A program made the translations under genes and the position numbers. A DNA stretch of 64,000 bases from Nocardia beijingensis NBRC 16342 (lineage in GTDB: Bacteria > Actinomycetota > Actinomycetes > Mycobacteriales > Mycobacteriaceae), in the NCBI RefSeq assembly GCF_001612785.1, contig NZ_BDBC01000066.1, positions 1 through 64,000 of the forward strand, given 5' to 3'. The notes below the pieces were generated by a model. The model was not told the DNA's origin, did no database searches, and saw only the letters and a program-made list of their open reading frames with translations. Of this stretch, positions 33,861-42,718 are shown piece after piece. Position 1 is the first letter of the stretch. Each line of letters starts with the position of its first letter.

Positions 33861-34538
33861 ATGACTCAGCACATGCAACCCCATGTGTCCGACGTGCCCG
33901 CCGAGGGCTCCGTACTGCCCGATCAGCCCGCGGTGGGGAGTTTCCGGTTCTGGTTCGCTACTCGTCGCTGGGAATGGTCGGCCGAGGTGTATCGCATGCA
34001 CGGCTACCGGCCCGGCGAGATCGAGCCCACCACGGAGTTGTTGCTCGCGCACAAACACCCGGACGACCGCACGCACGTCGCGGAGATCATCGAGCGGGCC
34101 GTCGAGCACGGGGAGACCTTCTCCAGCAGGCATCGGTTCATCGACCTGTCCGGCCACGAACACACTGTGCTCGTCGTCGCCGACCGCATCCTGGACGACA
34201 CCGGCGCCGCGGTCGGTACCTCCGGCTTCTACGTCGACCTCTCCGACACCATTGCCGAGGCGCACCAAGCCATGCTCGCGGCGACCCTGCCGGGGCTCTA
34301 CGAGAATCGCGCGGTGATCGAGCAGGCTAAGGGTGTGCTCATGCGCATCTACCAGATCAGCGCGGATCAGGCGTTCCAGGTCCTGCGCTGGCGTTCCCAG
34401 GAGACCAACACCAAGCTGCGCGCCCTCGCCCAGCAATTGATCGCCGAACTCCCGCTCGTGCCGCCGCCATCCGCGGATCTGGTCGCGGCGTTCGATCACA
34501 TCCTGCTCACCGTCCACCACCGCATCCCCAGCGAGTGA
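33861..34538 (+). CDS. PAS and ANTAR domain protein (putative RNA-binding antiterminator)
   Basis: A 225-residue protein. A PAS fold occupies about residues 25-130 (FRFWFATRRWEWSAEVYRMHGYRPGEIEP is typical of PAS_3). A C-terminal ANTAR domain at about 140-200 has RAVIEQAKGVLMRIYQISADQAFQVLRWRSQ. ANTAR domains bind paired hairpins in nascent RNA to prevent termination; the PAS part is the sensor. The gene precedes STAS and sigma-factor genes, so it probably belongs to the stress circuit. ATG 33861. Confidence 0.9.
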   Translation: MTQHMQPHVSDVPAEGSVLPDQPAVGSFRFWFATRRWEWSAEVYRMHGYRPGEIEPTTELLLAHKHPDDRTHVAEIIERAVEHGETFSSRHRFIDLSGHEHTVLVVADRILDDTGAAVGTSGFYVDLSDTIAEAHQAMLAATLPGLYENRAVIEQAKGVLMRIYQISADQAFQVLRWRSQETNTKLRALAQQLIAELPLVPPPSADLVAAFDHILLTVHHRIPSE

Positions 34539-34685
34539 CCGGGTGCGGTGCGTCGGTGCGGCGCGGGCACTTCGTTTTCCGGATACCCGCCGCGTCGGAC
34601 TTCGTCTATCGCGCTGACATCCACGCCGATGCCTGTCAGGCTCAAGCATGCGGTCTTGTGCCGACACCGGCCGCCGGAGGTGCGC

Positions 34686-35174
34686 ATGACCCGTCAGCAC
34701 GGCGTGGAAGGCATCCCAACCGCGGACGGCCTCCTTCTCCTCACACACGGTGAACTGGATGCGGCGACCGCCGACGAGTACTTCACCGCCATCACCGATG
34801 TCGTCGAAAACTACTGCGACACAACACTGAAACCCACTTCGGTCGTCATCGACCTCTGCGGCGTGCGTTTCCTGTCCTGCGCGGGCGTGCGCACGGTGCT
34901 TCGGCTGGCGCGATGGGGCGCGAGAGCGGGCGTCCCGGTCGGCATGACCGTGCCCGACCACGGTCCTGTACGGCGCATCGTGGACGTTCTCGACGTGGGA
35001 AGGAACGTGCCGGTCGTCGCGTGCCGCGCGCACGGCGGCATCCCCGCCCGGAGCGCGTGCCGATCGCCGGGAGTGCAGCCCCGGCGGCGTTCCCTCGAGG
35101 CGAACGGTCCCGAGAACGCACACCAGGGCCGTCGGCCGTCCGAAATACGAACAAGACCGCCCGCGAGCGCTTGA
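34686..35174 (+). CDS. STAS domain anti-sigma factor antagonist
   Basis: A 162-residue protein. The STAS domain (about residues 8-105) contains VVIDLCGVRFLSCAGVRTVL, with Ser64 at the position phosphorylated in SpoIIAA/RsbV proteins. Unphosphorylated antagonists bind anti-sigma kinases and release a SigB/SigF-type sigma factor. The last 50 residues are basic and unconserved. ATG 34686 follows CGGAGGTG. It lies 87 bp before a SigF-type gene, but no anti-sigma kinase gene is nearby. Confidence 0.85.
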   Translation: MTRQHGVEGIPTADGLLLLTHGELDAATADEYFTAITDVVENYCDTTLKPTSVVIDLCGVRFLSCAGVRTVLRLARWGARAGVPVGMTVPDHGPVRRIVDVLDVGRNVPVVACRAHGGIPARSACRSPGVQPRRRSLEANGPENAHQGRRPSEIRTRPPASA

Positions 35175-35261
35175 GGCAGCCGTAGCGGCGGTATCCGGCG
35201 ATCATCGCTTCGCTCACCTGCTGGTGAGCGCGCCGATCGCAGAACGGAATCGAGGAAGCTC

Positions 35262-36083
35262 ATGTCATTGGCGACCGCGAACCACAGGACCGCCACGCCC
35301 CGGCGGACACGACGCGGAACCGACAGCTACGACGGCATCGAGCCGTGGCTGGAGAAATTGTCCGCGATGGAGGAGAACGATCCGCGACGCCCGCGGTTGC
35401 GGGAGGAGATCCTGCGCCGGTGTCTGCCGCTCGCCGAGCACATCGCCCGCCGCTTCGTCGGCAGGGGGGAGAACTACGACGATCTGTACCAGATCGCCGC
35501 GGTGGGGCTGGTGCTCGCGGTCGATCGGTTCGACCCGGCGCGGGGGCCGTCGTTCCTGTCGTTCGCGGTCCCTACGATCATGGGCGAGGTGCGCCGCCAC
35601 TTCCGCGACCACAGCTGGGCGGTTCGGGTGCCGCGCCGCATCAAGGAGATCCAGCTGACCATCGGCCCTGCCGTGGAACGGCTCTCCCAGCGCTTGGAAC
35701 GGATGCCCACGGCCATGGAGATCGCCGTCGAGCTGAACCTGGACCTGACCGAGGTCACGCAAGCGCTGTTGGCGGGCAACGCCTATTCCACGAACTCGAT
35801 CGACGCCGTCGTCGAGGACGACGACACCGGAAGCACATCGCTGCGGGTCACGGAGACCTTGGGCCAAGAGGACCCGTCCTTCCAACTGACCGACGAGGCC
35901 CTCGCGATCGCTCCGTTGCTCGCCGAACTGCCCGAGCGGGAGCGGCGCGTGCTGCACATGCGCTTCTTCCAGGGGCGGACGCAGGCGCAGATCGCCGCCG
36001 TGCTCGGCGTCTCGCAGATGCACGTCTCCCGGGTCCTGTCCCGGACGCTCGCGGACCTGCGCGAGCGCGCCATGCGGGACTGA
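35262..36083 (+). CDS. SigB/SigF/SigG family RNA polymerase sigma factor
   Basis: A 273-residue group 3 sigma factor. Region 2 (LPLAEHIARRFVGRGENYDDLYQIAAVGLVLAVDRFDP, with AVPTIMGEVRRHFRDHSWAVRVPRR), region 3 (about 145-190) and region 4 (LPERERRVLHMRFFQGRTQAQIAAVLGVSQMHVSRVLSRTL) are all present. It should direct general stress or late-growth promoters. A Shine-Dalgarno AGGAAG precedes ATG 35262. The upstream STAS gene is its likely control partner; several such sigma factors occur in each actinomycete, so I give no symbol. Confidence 0.94.
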   Translation: MSLATANHRTATPRRTRRGTDSYDGIEPWLEKLSAMEENDPRRPRLREEILRRCLPLAEHIARRFVGRGENYDDLYQIAAVGLVLAVDRFDPARGPSFLSFAVPTIMGEVRRHFRDHSWAVRVPRRIKEIQLTIGPAVERLSQRLERMPTAMEIAVELNLDLTEVTQALLAGNAYSTNSIDAVVEDDDTGSTSLRVTETLGQEDPSFQLTDEALAIAPLLAELPERERRVLHMRFFQGRTQAQIAAVLGVSQMHVSRVLSRTLADLRERAMRD

Positions 36084-36115
36084 CCGCGAACACGCTCGGA
36101 GAATCCGTCGCGGTC
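36082..36115. terminator. Weak hairpin between convergent sigma factor and AraC genes
   Basis: Perfect 8-bp arms GACCGCGA and TCGCGGTC around an 18-nt loop, located in the 40-bp gap between convergent stops. The long loop makes it only a possible terminator. Confidence 0.4.
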
Positions 36116-36123
36116 GCTCCGCG

Positions 36124-37077
36124 TCACGCGTTGAGCGTGGTGTGTGGGGATCGTCCGTACGCGCCGCGATAGGCGGTCGCGAACCGCCCGGGGTGCGCGA
36201 AGCCCCAAGCCGCGGCGATCGAGGTCACGGTGTGGCCGTCGTCGGGCGAATAGTCGCGCAGCTGTTCGTGCGCCCCGCGCAGGCGAAGCCGCCGTAGATA
36301 CGCCATGGGCGTGGTGTCCAGATGGCGGCGGAACGCCAGTTGCAGCGCGCGAACGGTGACATAGGAAGCCGCGGCGACATCGGCCACGCTGATGTCGTCG
36401 CGCACGTGCGCCTCGAGATACGCCAGCGCGCGCCGCACGGTGTCGGGGTGGGCGTCGTTGCGGTCGCTCGCCGTCGGTTCCAGGTGCGCGGTGCTCGGCA
36501 GGGTGTGCAGCACGGTGGCGGCGAGGTACTGCACGGCGGTGGAAGCGATCAGCGGCGCCTCGCCGGCGACGCCATCAGCGGCGAGACCGCGCAGGTGCCC
36601 CAGCACGCCGGACAGCTGCCGCGCCGCGACCGCGGAGACCGGGCGGTACCCCGTCAGGCGGACCGGTTCCAGGTCGTGCTGAGGGGCCGAAGCCGCGACC
36701 CTGGTCAGTAGCGCGGGGTCGAACATCGTGATGCGATAGCGAGCGTGGTGGATCACCCCGGAATACGGCAGGTCCGGGGGAGTGAGCAGCCCTAGTTCGC
36801 CGGGGCCGAAGATGTCGGTGGTGCCGTCGGTGTAGTTCTCCTCGATCGATCCGGAGTCCACCTCGCACAGGCAGATCTTGCCCAGCGGCTGGGCGTCGTA
36901 GTTCATGTCGAAGCTCAAGTCGAGATCGTCGAGGCTGACCGGACCGAGCATGGTGCGGGTGATGTCCGTCCGCACCGGTGCGCCCGTGCTGTTGCCGATC
37001 CGCATCCTGGTGTAGTTGAGGTTGAGGAAGTCCTCGGTGTCGCCCAAACTGTCGCTGTGGAAGGCCAATGACTCCAT
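36124..37077 (-). CDS. AraC family transcriptional regulator
   Basis: A 317-residue regulator. The N-terminal AraC-binding-like cupin part (about 20-190) contains LGLLTPPDLPYSGVI. The C-terminal double helix-turn-helix (about 220-317) has ISVADVAAASYVTVRALQLAFRRHLDTTPMAYLRRLRL and IAAAWGFAHPGRFATAYRGAYGRSPHTTL. This architecture matches activators related to feaR/oxyS-type proteins in actinobacteria. ATG 37077 is chosen; the frame extends upstream. Its target is unknown; 374 bp separate it from the next gene. Confidence 0.9.
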   Translation of the reverse strand: MESLAFHSDSLGDTEDFLNLNYTRMRIGNSTGAPVRTDITRTMLGPVSLDDLDLSFDMNYDAQPLGKICLCEVDSGSIEENYTDGTTDIFGPGELGLLTPPDLPYSGVIHHARYRITMFDPALLTRVAASAPQHDLEPVRLTGYRPVSAVAARQLSGVLGHLRGLAADGVAGEAPLIASTAVQYLAATVLHTLPSTAHLEPTASDRNDAHPDTVRRALAYLEAHVRDDISVADVAAASYVTVRALQLAFRRHLDTTPMAYLRRLRLRGAHEQLRDYSPDDGHTVTSIAAAWGFAHPGRFATAYRGAYGRSPHTTLNA

Positions 37078-37451
37078 CGCCGCGACGCTCCTGCTTTTTC
37101 GGATACGGCATCCCGCCCAGCACGTCGTAGAGGTTTGTCGAGCCACTCTGCTCGCGTACGGACTGGTCACAACCGTTGTCACGAGGACAGGGAGGTGCGG
37201 TTGGTACCACTCGGCGCGGCGAGATCGCGATCCCGCGGCACACTGCAACAGGGGTTACCCACCCCGGCTCGGATTCAACCGGCAGGTGATCCCACTCTAC
37301 CGCGCGGCCGAATCGCAAAACCGGTCGAGCGGTCCGCGCGGCCGGGCCGGGTACGTCTCGCGTGTTTCGTCCGCACCCGAGCGGCCACCCTGAGCACGAG
37401 GGGCGAAACGCCGTCCCTCCACGGAAACGTCGAACAGACGAGGGAGGTCCT
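37078..37451. other. Intergenic region between AraC gene and small coiled-coil gene
   Basis: 374 bp between divergent genes. No coding similarity or clear repeat was seen. It must carry both promoters. Confidence 0.45.
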
Positions 37452-37601
37452 ATGGTCTCGCAGGACACGATCGCGCAGTTGCGCCAGGACATCACCACCG
37501 CCGCCGACGCGGGTGACGAGGCGAATGCCGAGCGCCTGCGCCGTGAACTCGCCGAAGCGCTCCGGGAAGCCGAGCAGAGCGGTGACACCGAGCGGCAGTG
37601 A
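37452..37601 (+). CDS. Small helical (coiled-coil) protein, function unknown
   Basis: A 49-residue, highly charged protein predicted to be almost wholly helical, with heptad-like spacing (TIAQLRQDITTAADAGDEANAERLRRELAEALREAE). ATG 37452 follows a strong AGGGAGGT, which is the main reason to accept so short a gene. No family is recognised with certainty. Confidence 0.65.
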   Translation: MVSQDTIAQLRQDITTAADAGDEANAERLRRELAEALREAEQSGDTERQ

Positions 37602-37646
37602 CCGATCGGCGGGAGCGCAGGCCGGCGCCACCGGCCTGCGCGCCGA

Positions 37647-38075
37647 TCACCCTGCGCTCTCCCGGTTCTCGAGCCCGACGGCGTCGGCGAGTTCGCGGCG
37701 GTGACGCAGCAGCTCGGGATGCTCGGAACTCATCTCACGCATCAGATCGGCCAGTCCGTCGGCGATGGCGTTGAGCTTCTGCTGGACGGCGGCGTCGGAG
37801 CGGCTCTGGGTGTTCTGCAGCAACGCGACGAGCAGGAACGTGATGATCGTCGTCGCGGTGTTGATGACCAATTGCCAGGTGTCGACGCTCGGCAGGACGA
37901 AAATCGTCGGCGCCCACACCAGGACCAGGATCACGCAGAAGACGAAGAAGCCCGCTTTGGAGGCCAGCGCGCTGGCCGCTGTCGCGAAGCGGTCGAACAC
38001 CGACAATTTCCCCTTGATATCCGACGGCATGGTGGGGGGCCTTCCGGCGGTGCGCTTTTCGGTGTGCTGAGCCAT
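37647..38075 (-). CDS. Low-affinity iron permease family protein
   Basis: A 142-residue membrane protein. Two helices are clear (AGFFVFCVILVLVWAPTIFVL and LVINTATTIITFLLVALLQNTQ), followed by the QSRSDAAVQQKLNAIADGL segment. This is the pattern of the low-affinity Fe/Cu permease family, whose bacterial members are small and of unproven function. ATG 38075. It neighbours a YihY protein on the same strand, 128 bp away. Confidence 0.85.
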   Translation of the reverse strand: MAQHTEKRTAGRPPTMPSDIKGKLSVFDRFATAASALASKAGFFVFCVILVLVWAPTIFVLPSVDTWQLVINTATTIITFLLVALLQNTQSRSDAAVQQKLNAIADGLADLMREMSSEHPELLRHRRELADAVGLENRESAG

Positions 38076-38203
38076 GCGAGTCCTCTCGAAAATGCCGATC
38101 CAGACGGGTTTCGAGTACCGCGAGCGGTCCCGCCGAAACGCCCCGGCCGGTCGAGGGGGCGCCGTAGCCGCGGCGCTGCCCGCGGAACCGTTGTGGTCGT
38201 TGG

Positions 38204-39166
38204 TTATTCGTCGGGCTCGTCGCGCGGCGGCAAGTAGGGCTCGTCGTCCTCGGGGTGGCCGTGGGCCATGCTGCGCGCTCGCGCGAGTTCGGCGTCGAGT
38301 TCGGCGCCGAGCAGCACCGCGATGTTCGAGATCCACAGCCACACCAGGAACACGACGACGCCACCCAAAGAGCCGTAGACCCGGTTGTAGGAACCGAAGT
38401 GGCCGACGTAGAACGCGAATCCCCAGGACGCGCCTGCCCAGACCAGGACGGCCAGCGCGCTACCGGGAGTCAGCCAGCGGAATCCCGGTTGCCGCACGTT
38501 CGGCGCCGCCCAGTACAGCAGGGCGAAGACCAGAGCGATCAACACCATCATCACCGGCCATTTGACGATGCCCCAGACCGTGATCGTGGCGTGCCCCAAC
38601 CCCAGCCACCGGCCGATCTGCTCGGCCAGCGAACCGCTGACGACGACGCCTACCGTGCAGACACCCAGCAGCACCACCACCGCGGCGGTCAGGGCGACCC
38701 GCACCGGAACGGTCTTCCAGACCGGCCGCCCCTCCGCGATGTCGTAGATGGCGTTGGTCGCGCGCATGAACGCGCCGATGTAGGCCGATGCGGTCCACAG
38801 CGCCGACGCCAGACCGAGCAACGCCAGCGGCCCGGCCGGGGTCTGCGCTTCCTCGATGTTGTTCACCGCGTCGACGAGCAGATCGGTACCGCTGCCCGGC
38901 GCGATCTCGCGCATGGTGTCCACCAGCGCCCTCGTGTCGTCGCGTCCCAGCATGCCGAGCCCGGCGGTCAACACGATCAACCCGGGAAACAGCGACAGCA
39001 CGCTGTAGTAGGTCAACGCCGCGGCCCAGTCGGTGAGATTGTCCCTTTGGAACTCGCCGACCGATCGTGTGACCACGCCCCACCACGATCGCCACGGCAG
39101 ATCCGCCGGCCCGCGCAACCGGTGCCGCGCCGCGAACGTCTTCTGTGTCTCTTCCGCCACCCTCAC
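38204..39166 (-). CDS. YihY/BrkB family inner membrane protein
   Basis: A 320-residue protein with about six membrane helices. The family's LTDWAAALTYYSVLSLFPGLIVL segment (residues 44-66) and the GSYNRVYGSLGGVVVFLVWLWISNIAVLLGAELDAEL segment (255-292) are clear. The C-terminus is acidic. YihY proteins were once called RNase BN in error; their function is unknown, with suggestions of transport. The start is GTG 39166. Confidence 0.9.
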   Translation of the reverse strand: MRVAEETQKTFAARHRLRGPADLPWRSWWGVVTRSVGEFQRDNLTDWAAALTYYSVLSLFPGLIVLTAGLGMLGRDDTRALVDTMREIAPGSGTDLLVDAVNNIEEAQTPAGPLALLGLASALWTASAYIGAFMRATNAIYDIAEGRPVWKTVPVRVALTAAVVVLLGVCTVGVVVSGSLAEQIGRWLGLGHATITVWGIVKWPVMMVLIALVFALLYWAAPNVRQPGFRWLTPGSALAVLVWAGASWGFAFYVGHFGSYNRVYGSLGGVVVFLVWLWISNIAVLLGAELDAELARARSMAHGHPEDDEPYLPPRDEPDE

Positions 39167-39357
39167 ACCTCCGCATGCGGCGGATACCCGGCGGGCCGGT
39201 CACGAAACAGCTTCGCGGGCAGCGCTGTTCGGTCCTGCCGGGTCCCACGGCGGGTGCTGCGCACGGGGCGCGGAGGGCGGAAAATCCGTTGTTCCCCGCA
39301 CCGCGCAACCGTAAGGTCTCTCGGGTTTGTCCACCGATCGACCGAAGGAGAACCATC

Positions 39358-39846
39358 GTGGAACCCGTCACCGAGCGCGACATCAGGTCGTCGTTCGTCA
39401 ATTGTTCGAAAGGCGACGCCAAACGGCTGCCGGTGCCCAAGGACCTGGACGAGCGGCCCTGGGCGGACCTGGACTTCCTCGGCTGGAGCGATCCGTCCTT
39501 GCCGGGGCGTGGCTACCTGGTCGTCCCGCAGGACGATCGCCTGGTCGGTGTGGCGCTGCGCTATGCCACCGGCGGCACCGGCCGGGCGCAGATGTGCACG
39601 ATCTGCCTGACCACCCACACCGGCGGCGGCGTCTCGCTGATGACCGCGCACAAGGCGGGTGAATCCGGGCGCAGGGGCAACTCGGTCGGCACCTACATGT
39701 GCACCGATCTCGCCTGCTCGCTGTACGCGCGCAACAAGAAGCGGCCTGCGCTCGGGAGCCGGTACCGGGAGGACCTCACGCCTGAGGAGAAGGTCGAGCG
39801 GGTGCGCGACAACCTGAACATCTTCCTGGCGAAGCTCTACGCCTGA
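39358..39846 (+). CDS. FBP domain (FusB/FusC-like treble-clef zinc finger) protein
   Basis: A 162-residue protein. The C-terminal half has a four-Cys zinc finger: MCTICLTTHT and, about 45 residues on, YMCTDLACSLY, which is the FBP treble clef that contacts elongation factor G. FusB and FusC use it to free EF-G from fusidic-acid-stalled ribosomes; the role of actinobacterial homologues is less clear. GTG 39358 follows AAGGAGAA. The N-terminal half is the usual helical part. Confidence 0.85.
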   Translation: MEPVTERDIRSSFVNCSKGDAKRLPVPKDLDERPWADLDFLGWSDPSLPGRGYLVVPQDDRLVGVALRYATGGTGRAQMCTICLTTHTGGGVSLMTAHKAGESGRRGNSVGTYMCTDLACSLYARNKKRPALGSRYREDLTPEEKVERVRDNLNIFLAKLYA

Positions 39847-39977
39847 TCGCTTCGCCCATCCACCGCAGCCGCCGCGCTGCCCGTCAGAACGGAGGTAGAT
39901 GCCATGTGCCGACATTCGACAACCGCACGAACGAGCCACCCCGAGTCGCTCGGACCGCAACCGAACTCGGGGTGGTC

Positions 39978-40040
39978 GTGATTCCTCGCCGGTCGAGTCG
40001 GCCCGGACCGGCCGGGTCGTCCCGTCCGGCGAGGAATCAC
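39978..40040. repeat. 15-bp perfect inverted repeat with 33-nt loop
   Basis: GTGATTCCTCGCCGG (39978-39992) and its exact complement (40026-40040) face each other, and the loop is itself rich in GGCC dyads. It lies between convergent genes and its right arm covers the stop codon of the YbaB-like gene. It could serve as a bidirectional terminator. Confidence 0.75.
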
Positions 40041-40489
40041 GGCGCCGGGTGTCGCGTCTCGGTCTGCGGTTCGTCCCGCGCTGGGTCCCACACCGCCCGC
40101 AAGCTGGGGGCGCCGGGGACCAGATCGGGCAGGTCGGGTATCGCGTCGGCTTCCGCGACCATGGGCGCGATGATCGCCGCGTGCCGGTCACGGGCCAGCC
40201 GAGCCGCCTGCCTGCCCGCTTCGGTGACCGAACGGCCCAGTTGCTCCGGCGTGCTCCGCAGCGCGGTCGGCGCGAATCGCACGTCCAGGAGGACGCCCGC
40301 CGCGTCCACCGTGACCGCCACCAGTTTGTCCGCCGATTCGGCCGTGCATCGCACGGCGGCCAGCTTGTCGCGCACCTCCGCCAGGTGGTGGCGCTGCTCG
40401 GCGAGCGCGTCCAGGATGTGATCGACCTGGTTGCGGATTCCGCTGTTGGCGGAGCGCAGCCCGTCGCGTTCCCACCGGTCCACCGGCAC
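40037..40489 (-). CDS. YbaB/EbfC-like DNA-binding family protein
   Basis: A protein of about 150 residues. A helical stretch (IRNQVDHILDALAEQRHHLAEVRDKLAAVRCTAESADKLVAVTVDAAGVLLDVRF) matches the YbaB/EbfC pattern of a helix followed by a VTVDAAGVLLDVRF strand pair. In actinobacteria such proteins are often tied to ESX/WXG100 loci. I favour a GTG start at 40489 or 40483, behind GAGGAGG; the frame is open to 40561. A role as a nucleoid-associated or secreted partner is possible. Confidence 0.7.
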   Translation of the reverse strand: MPVDRWERDGLRSANSGIRNQVDHILDALAEQRHHLAEVRDKLAAVRCTAESADKLVAVTVDAAGVLLDVRFAPTALRSTPEQLGRSVTEAGRQAARLARDRHAAIIAPMVAEADAIPDLPDLVPGAPSLRAVWDPARDEPQTETRHPAP

Positions 40490-40604
40490 CGACCTCCTCG
40501 AGTCCACGTCGTTCCCGACCGTCGAATCGGGGGCGGGAACGCGGCAGGAATTGTGCGGCACACAGGGCGCTGCCGCACCGCGAACATCCCGGTGCTGGGA
40601 AGGA

Positions 40605-41006
40605 TCAGGCAGGTGCGGCGTCGGTCTCGTGCACCGTCAGCCAGCGCGGTCCGCCGGGGTCGTCGGTCGTCAGCACGGCGGTCACCCGGCGACGAGTGAC
40701 GCTCGCGTCCGTCCGATGTATCTCCAGGAACCGCACCACCGCGGTGCCGCCGGACCGCAGGAGTTCCTCGATCTCGGACACTTCGATCGCCAATCCTGGC
40801 AAGGCGTTTCGCGCACCGCGCAGACCCGCGAGCAACGCGTCGCGCCCGAGCACCTCGCCATCGGTCGTCACCATGCTGAACCGCTCGTGCTGCGCTGTCG
40901 CGAACCGGTCGAACACCTCCGCGGGCGCCTGCGAGCCGAGCCACGTCGCGAGGTCGGCGTGCAACCGCACGACCGCGCCGGCCAGATCCACCGCCATGTG
41001 CGGCAT
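40605..41006 (-). CDS. SnoaL/DUF4440-like NTF2-fold protein
   Basis: A 133-residue protein of the NTF2-like cone fold. It has an N-terminal helical pair (VVRLHADLATWLGS, VFDRFATAQHERFSMVTTDGEVLGRDALLAGLRG) and then strands (IEVSEIEELLRSGGTAVVRFLEIHR, RRVTAVLTTDD, WLTVHETD). Members include isomerases, hydrolases and ligand binders. ATG 41006 or 40997. It is divergent from a zinc alcohol dehydrogenase gene 63 bp away. Confidence 0.72.
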   Translation of the reverse strand: MPHMAVDLAGAVVRLHADLATWLGSQAPAEVFDRFATAQHERFSMVTTDGEVLGRDALLAGLRGARNALPGLAIEVSEIEELLRSGGTAVVRFLEIHRTDASVTRRRVTAVLTTDDPGGPRWLTVHETDAAPA

Positions 41007-41069
41007 CGTACGCGGGCCGCGTGCGGCGCCCGATGTGCTCGAATCGCGGGGCGCGGTAGCGTCGGCGGC

Positions 41070-42182
41070 ATGAAGATTCGTGGAGCGGTCCTGGAGCGGA
41101 TCGCGGCGCCGGCGCCGTTCGCCGAGTCGGCGCCGATCACCGTATGCGACCTGGAGCTGCGCGAGCCTGGGCCGGGAGAGCTGCTGGTGCGGATCGAGGC
41201 GGCGGGGATCTGCCATTCGGACCTGTCCGTGGTCGACGGCAACCGGGTGCGGCCGGTGCCCATGCTGCTCGGCCACGAGGCCGCGGGCAGGGTGGAAGCG
41301 GTCGGTCCCGGCGACGGCGACATCGCGGTCGGGCAGCGCGTGGTCATGACGTTCCTGCCGCGGTGCGGCGAGTGCGCGGGGTGCGCGACCGACGGTCGCA
41401 CGCCCTGCGTGCCCGGTAGCGTCGCCAACAACGCGGGCGAATTGCTCAACGGCGGGCGGCGGTTGTCCCGTGCCGGCGCCGACGTGCACCACCACCTGGG
41501 TGTCTCCGCTTTCGCCACGCACGCGGTGGTGGATCGCAGGTCGGTGGTGCCGGTCGAGGACGACGTGCCCCCCGAGGTGGCCGCCGTGCTCGGTTGCGCC
41601 GTGCTGACCGGCGGTGGCGCGCTGCTCAATTCGGCGCGGCCCGGCGCGGGCGACCGGGTGATGGTCGTCGGCCTCGGCGGCGTCGGTATGGCGGCGGTGC
41701 TGGTCGCGGTGTCGCTCGCCGCCGAGGGGCACGAGGTGATCGCGGTCGACACCGTGCCGGAGAAGCTGGCGCTGGCCAGGGAGTTGGGCGCGCACGCGGC
41801 GTACACCCCGGCCGAGGTCGCCGAACTCGGCGTGCAGGCCGAGGTGGTGGTCGAGGCCGCGGGCAACGTTCGCGCCTTCGAGACCGCCGTCGCCGCGACG
41901 GCTCCCGGCGGCACCACCGTCACGGTCGGGCTGCCCGCTCCCGACGCGCGGGCGAGCATTTCGCCGCTGGCCCTGGTCGCGCAGGGGCGCTCGATCGTCG
42001 GCAGCTACCTCGGCTCCGCGGTGCCGTCGCGCGACATCCCCGAGTACGTCCGCATGTGGCGGGCGGGCCGCCTGCCGGTGGAGCGGCTCGTCTCGGCGCA
42101 TGTCGGGCTCGACGAGATCAACCGCGCCATGGACGAACTCGCCGCGGGTCACGCTTTGCGCCAGGTCATCGTCTTCGACTGA
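41070..42182 (+). CDS. Zinc-dependent alcohol dehydrogenase (MDR superfamily)
   Basis: A 370-residue medium-chain dehydrogenase. Catalytic zinc ligands are Cys48 in AAGICHSD and the GHEAAG His/Glu pair, and a structural-zinc-like Cys set is visible in PRCGECAGCATDGRTPCVPG. The Rossmann motif GLGGVGMAA lies near residue 200, followed by VDTVPEKL, whose Asp suggests NAD rather than NADP. A mycothiol-dependent or aryl-alcohol role is possible. The MarR gene downstream is convergent. Confidence 0.9.
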   Translation: MKIRGAVLERIAAPAPFAESAPITVCDLELREPGPGELLVRIEAAGICHSDLSVVDGNRVRPVPMLLGHEAAGRVEAVGPGDGDIAVGQRVVMTFLPRCGECAGCATDGRTPCVPGSVANNAGELLNGGRRLSRAGADVHHHLGVSAFATHAVVDRRSVVPVEDDVPPEVAAVLGCAVLTGGGALLNSARPGAGDRVMVVGLGGVGMAAVLVAVSLAAEGHEVIAVDTVPEKLALARELGAHAAYTPAEVAELGVQAEVVVEAAGNVRAFETAVAATAPGGTTVTVGLPAPDARASISPLALVAQGRSIVGSYLGSAVPSRDIPEYVRMWRAGRLPVERLVSAHVGLDEINRAMDELAAGHALRQVIVFD

Positions 42183-42208
42183 CCCGAAGCGCGTCCGGCG
42201 CGAGCCGC

Positions 42209-42643
42209 TCAGTCGGCGGGCCGGTCCATCCGGTCGACGAATCGCTCGAGCAGGCGGGCGAACTCCGCGCGCTCGGCGGGGGTCCAGTCCGCCATGGCGG
42301 CGGCCATGGCGGTGCGCCTGCCCGCTCTGGCCGCGGCCACCGCCCGGTTCCCCGCGGCGGTCAGGCGCAGGACCGAACGCCGTCCGTCGCGCTGATCGGC
42401 GACGCGTTCCAGCAGGCCGGAGGACACCGCCTGGGCGGCAAGGCGACTGGCCCTCGGCTGATCGACGCCGAGCGCCGGAGCGAGCGCGCCGACCGTCTCG
42501 GCAGCGCCGTCGGCCACGGCGTCCAGCGCGCGGAACACGGCGACGGGAATCGCCCCGTCGCTCAGCGCACCGCGCGTCTGCCTGCGCCGGATCCGAACCA
42601 TCGCCGCTTCGACGGCGACGGTGATCGCGTCGTGCTCGTCCAT
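42209..42643 (-). CDS. MarR family transcriptional regulator
   Basis: A 144-residue MarR protein. The winged helix region reads VGALAPALGVDQPRASRLAAQAVSSGLLERVADQRDGRRSVLRLTAAG (about residues 50-98), flanked by the dimerisation helices. ATG 42643 is divergent from the gene at 42719. The shared 75-bp gap has AT-rich dyads that could bind either protein. Confidence 0.9.
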   Translation of the reverse strand: MDEHDAITVAVEAAMVRIRRRQTRGALSDGAIPVAVFRALDAVADGAAETVGALAPALGVDQPRASRLAAQAVSSGLLERVADQRDGRRSVLRLTAAGNRAVAAARAGRRTAMAAAMADWTPAERAEFARLLERFVDRMDRPAD

Positions 42644-42672
42644 GTGCCCACTCTGTCATGCCCGGGATTCAT

Positions 42673-42708
42673 ATGTAAGAATACATGTAATTGTTTCTCA
42701 ACATGTAT
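42673..42708. promoter_or_regulatory. Dyad elements between divergent MarR-type genes
   Basis: The gap contains ATGTA-AGAA-TACAT (42673-42686), the self-complementary TACATGTA (42682-42689), and ATACATGT (42681-42688) repeated in inverted form as ACATGTAT (42701-42708). These overlap the only AT-rich, promoter-like DNA between the two genes. Confidence 0.68.
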
Positions 42709-42718
42709 AGGAGTGGCG

